DNA of 7,770 bases from Candidatus Woesearchaeota archaeon CG10_big_fil_rev_8_21_14_0_10_32_9 (GTDB taxonomy: Archaea; Nanobdellota; Nanobdellia; Woesearchaeales; 21-14-0-10-32-9): the NCBI GenBank assembly GCA_002762915.1, contig PCYF01000054.1, forward strand, positions 1 through 7,770. Direction: 5' to 3'. The notes beneath the pieces are model-generated. The model was not told where the DNA came from, ran no database searches, and was given only the letters and a program-made list of their open reading frames with translations. Numbering within the stretch: position 1 is the stretch's first letter; each line of letters opens with the position of its first letter. Positions 5,782 to 7,770 of this stretch are shown here, piece by piece. Both the position numbers and the translations under genes were made by a program.

Positions 5782-7725
5782 GTGTACGTTCCTGAAATTA
5801 CAATGAATATGAAAGTGTCTGAATTTTTTAATGAGTTTCTTAATGAGTGGGCGCGCACAGAGATATTTAGTAATAAACTGAATTTTTTGTCAAAAGAGTA
5901 TACTGCTGCAGCATACTGGAACGATACTTCTCAACAATATGATCAATTCTTAGGGTGGTTTAAACCATTTAACGAATTTCTCCGTTCACATTTTGGAGAA
6001 AAAGAAGATGTCTTGAAGATTAATAAAATATATGTTCAAATGCAGAAAAATATTGCAATAATAGTTACTAAATATGCTGACTACAAAAAAGCTGTTGGAA
6101 TAACTAAAGCACTTAGTAAAAGAAAAATTTTGGGAGAATTAACTGAGTTGATGAAGTCTTTGATTAGTTTGACAAAAGATCTTCATGATTTGCTAAATCA
6201 TCTCTCAGAAACATATCCGAAAACACACGAACAAAGAATGGCTTTGCTTGTTCAAAAATATAAGTACGTTGCTATTAATAATACTGTCGATGAAGTTAGA
6301 ATTTTGGATGTTTTTGAGAAAGATAATGTTTTTGAATCCGATAATTATAAAAAACTAGAAAAGTACTTACTTTGTTATTTTATTGATCCAGAAATATCTC
6401 TTACAAGGATATATGTTCTTTTTACAACATTGGAAAAACAAAGAGACCAAAAGCGCTATTTCTTGAACATAAAAAAACTTCGCACATATATGAAAAAAGA
6501 AGACTTCGCACTGCTCTTAAGAAGATATAATGATTATATTGACACAACGCCTTTTGAATTGATATTCTTTCAGGATGATTATATTGAAATATGCGATCTC
6601 GTTGGAAGAATAAAGTTCGGAGGACCTTTTTTTTATAAAATTATTATGAGACGAACTTATTTTATGAATGAATCTGCTGTTTTTGGAATATTTCTGACAA
6701 TAGATAAGTTTAGACGCGCAGGGGACAGTCAGTTCAAAAAAGAGTTGTTAAGAATAAAGAACTCTTTGAAGCTAATGGATGAATTTAATATTAAACTAGA
6801 TTACACAAAAGATTATGTTCGTGAAGAGATCATTGTAAGACTTCTTGTGAATATAACTCCTGATTTTATTAAGTTTCTTGTTATGATGAAAGTGAAAATA
6901 ATTCACAATTACACAGATTTAGATATTATAACTAGACAAATCTTACCTTTGTGTGAAAAAACAAATTATTTTGCTTCAGATATTACTGAACTAAAGGATG
7001 TTTGGCTCAACCTAGTTGATAATAATCTTAAAGATTTACATCATTTGAATATGTTTCTTGAAGTGTACGTGGTTTTAGGTAGATACTTTTTCGAACAAAT
7101 TGTCTCAAATCACTTAAAAATATTGAGTGTAGATATTGCTGAAGCTTACTCTTTGATACAATGTGGAACTGCTGCAGATATTAATGAGTTTACAAAATCA
7201 TTTATAGATGATAGAATAAAAAAAGATACTAGAAAAGTTATTATTTATACTGTGCCTGAAGCAGACCATAATGATGCATTTAATAGATATGAACAAGAAT
7301 TAGATAAAATCCCGAAAGATAAATATGCGGTACATTTTTTTATTGTTAAATCTGCTTCACAATTAGCACTTCAAATAAAAGAAATTGCTCAAAGAAAAAA
7401 AATAGACATTTTGATTATTTCTGGACACGGATCTATGTGGGCGATTAACTTTAGATCAAATAAACATCTATTAAAAGAAGATTTTAAAAGAAAGGAGTTC
7501 AGAAATATTAAAAGTTGTTTCAATGAGGGGGCGGTGTGTTATTTGCAATCTTGTTCAACTGGGTGGGGGGATGATCCTATAGCTAAATATGTATCCGAAG
7601 CTCTAGGAATTCCGACATATGCGCCTGATAGAGATGCAGCAAGTTCGTTGCACCTTGATGAGAACAATAATATAATTTTGGAATATCGTCACGATGCTGA
7701 GAAAAAACAATTTATTCCGAAATAA
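5782..7725 (+). CDS. Large protein with C-terminal caspase-like (clan CD) cysteine peptidase domain
   Basis: 647 residues from GTG; in-frame ATGs at 5803 and 5809 are alternative starts. Residues ~484-647 show the caspase-type order: strand RKVIIYTV, helix, strand YAVHFFIV, helix, strand IDILIISGHG with H549, then AVCYLQSC with C591, then a helix (PIAKYVSEAL) and strand IPTYAPD. Hydrophobic strand-His-Gly and hydrophobic strand-Gln-x-Cys, here 42 residues apart, are the clan CD dyad signature (caspases, gingipains, CHAT and C80-like domains). CSTG followed by a helix and APD most resembles CHAT/C80-like members. Residues 1-475 are predominantly helical, rich in Lys, Leu, Phe and Tyr, with no signal peptide, membrane segment or family I recognise. 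The protein is probably cytoplasmic. By analogy with other clan CD proteins the N-terminal part might sense a signal or be an effector or substrate, but nothing here shows which. It has its own promoter and no visible partner gene. TAA is followed directly by in-frame TGA. Confidence 0.8.
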   Translation: MYVPEITMNMKVSEFFNEFLNEWARTEIFSNKLNFLSKEYTAAAYWNDTSQQYDQFLGWFKPFNEFLRSHFGEKEDVLKINKIYVQMQKNIAIIVTKYADYKKAVGITKALSKRKILGELTELMKSLISLTKDLHDLLNHLSETYPKTHEQRMALLVQKYKYVAINNTVDEVRILDVFEKDNVFESDNYKKLEKYLLCYFIDPEISLTRIYVLFTTLEKQRDQKRYFLNIKKLRTYMKKEDFALLLRRYNDYIDTTPFELIFFQDDYIEICDLVGRIKFGGPFFYKIIMRRTYFMNESAVFGIFLTIDKFRRAGDSQFKKELLRIKNSLKLMDEFNIKLDYTKDYVREEIIVRLLVNITPDFIKFLVMMKVKIIHNYTDLDIITRQILPLCEKTNYFASDITELKDVWLNLVDNNLKDLHHLNMFLEVYVVLGRYFFEQIVSNHLKILSVDIAEAYSLIQCGTAADINEFTKSFIDDRIKKDTRKVIIYTVPEADHNDAFNRYEQELDKIPKDKYAVHFFIVKSASQLALQIKEIAQRKKIDILIISGHGSMWAINFRSNKHLLKEDFKRKEFRNIKSCFNEGAVCYLQSCSTGWGDDPIAKYVSEALGIPTYAPDRDAASSLHLDENNNIILEYRHDAEKKQFIPK

Positions 7726-7729
7726 TGAA

Positions 7730-7734
7730 TTTTT
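7730..7734 (+). terminator. Possible T-tract terminator of the caspase-like gene
   Basis: A run of five T begins 5 nt after the tandem TAA-TGA stops. It is short, with no hairpin before it. The remaining bases to 7770 show no gene start I can support. Confidence 0.3.
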
Positions 7735-7770
7735 GCTAATTAAATTCTATTTGTGACTGCATAGTGGCAA

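Noticed and set aside
5768..5806. Small frame starting ATG at 5768, 12 codons, overlapping the caspase-like gene's start
   Set aside because: Too short, no family features, and it would precede the inferred transcript start.
5782..7725. Reading the caspase-like gene and methyltransferase as a proven defence system
   Set aside because: They are divergent, separately promoted, and no nuclease, sensor, pore-former or other effector is visible. Only the single-gene architecture is supported.

Overview
The window is AT-rich (by eye, roughly 30% GC) and most likely comes from an archaeon, possibly one of the small-genome DPANN lineages. Four of the five genes have a TATA-like A/T box centred 24 to 27 nt before the start codon and no Shine-Dalgarno sequence, the pattern of archaeal leaderless transcripts. 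The gene content (Smc next to a CYTH-domain protein, T-tract ends, no bacterial -35/-10 pairs noticed) fits this. The lineage below Archaea is a guess.

Layout. Positions 1-3059 (minus strand) hold the first 1019 residues of a chromosome-segregation ATPase, Smc. The frame is still open at the window edge, so the C-terminal ATPase half is outside. Upstream of smc on the same strand, 69 nt away, is a CYTH-domain protein (3129-3710), probably a triphosphate-binding enzyme and probably the first gene of a two-gene unit. A 121-nt divergent promoter region separates it from a plus-strand gene for an exported protein resembling GH113 glycoside hydrolases (3832-4938). That gene converges, with a 17-nt gap, on a minus-strand class I methyltransferase-like gene (4956-5618). 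A second divergent promoter region (5619-5781) leads to a 647-residue plus-strand protein (5782-7725). Its last ~165 residues look like a caspase-type (clan CD) cysteine peptidase domain; its first ~475 residues are predominantly helical and not recognised. The remaining 45 nt hold only a T-tract. No stretch over 300 nt lacks a gene.

No multi-gene defence or metabolic system is evident. Apart from CYTH-smc, every gene appears to have its own promoter. The most interesting item is the caspase-like protein: a large single-gene module with His-Gly and Gln-x-Cys motifs intact and a long uncharacterised N-terminal region. Second is the exported glycosidase-like protein with both expected catalytic glutamates in place. 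I saw no RNA genes, CRISPR array, insertion sequence or attachment site.
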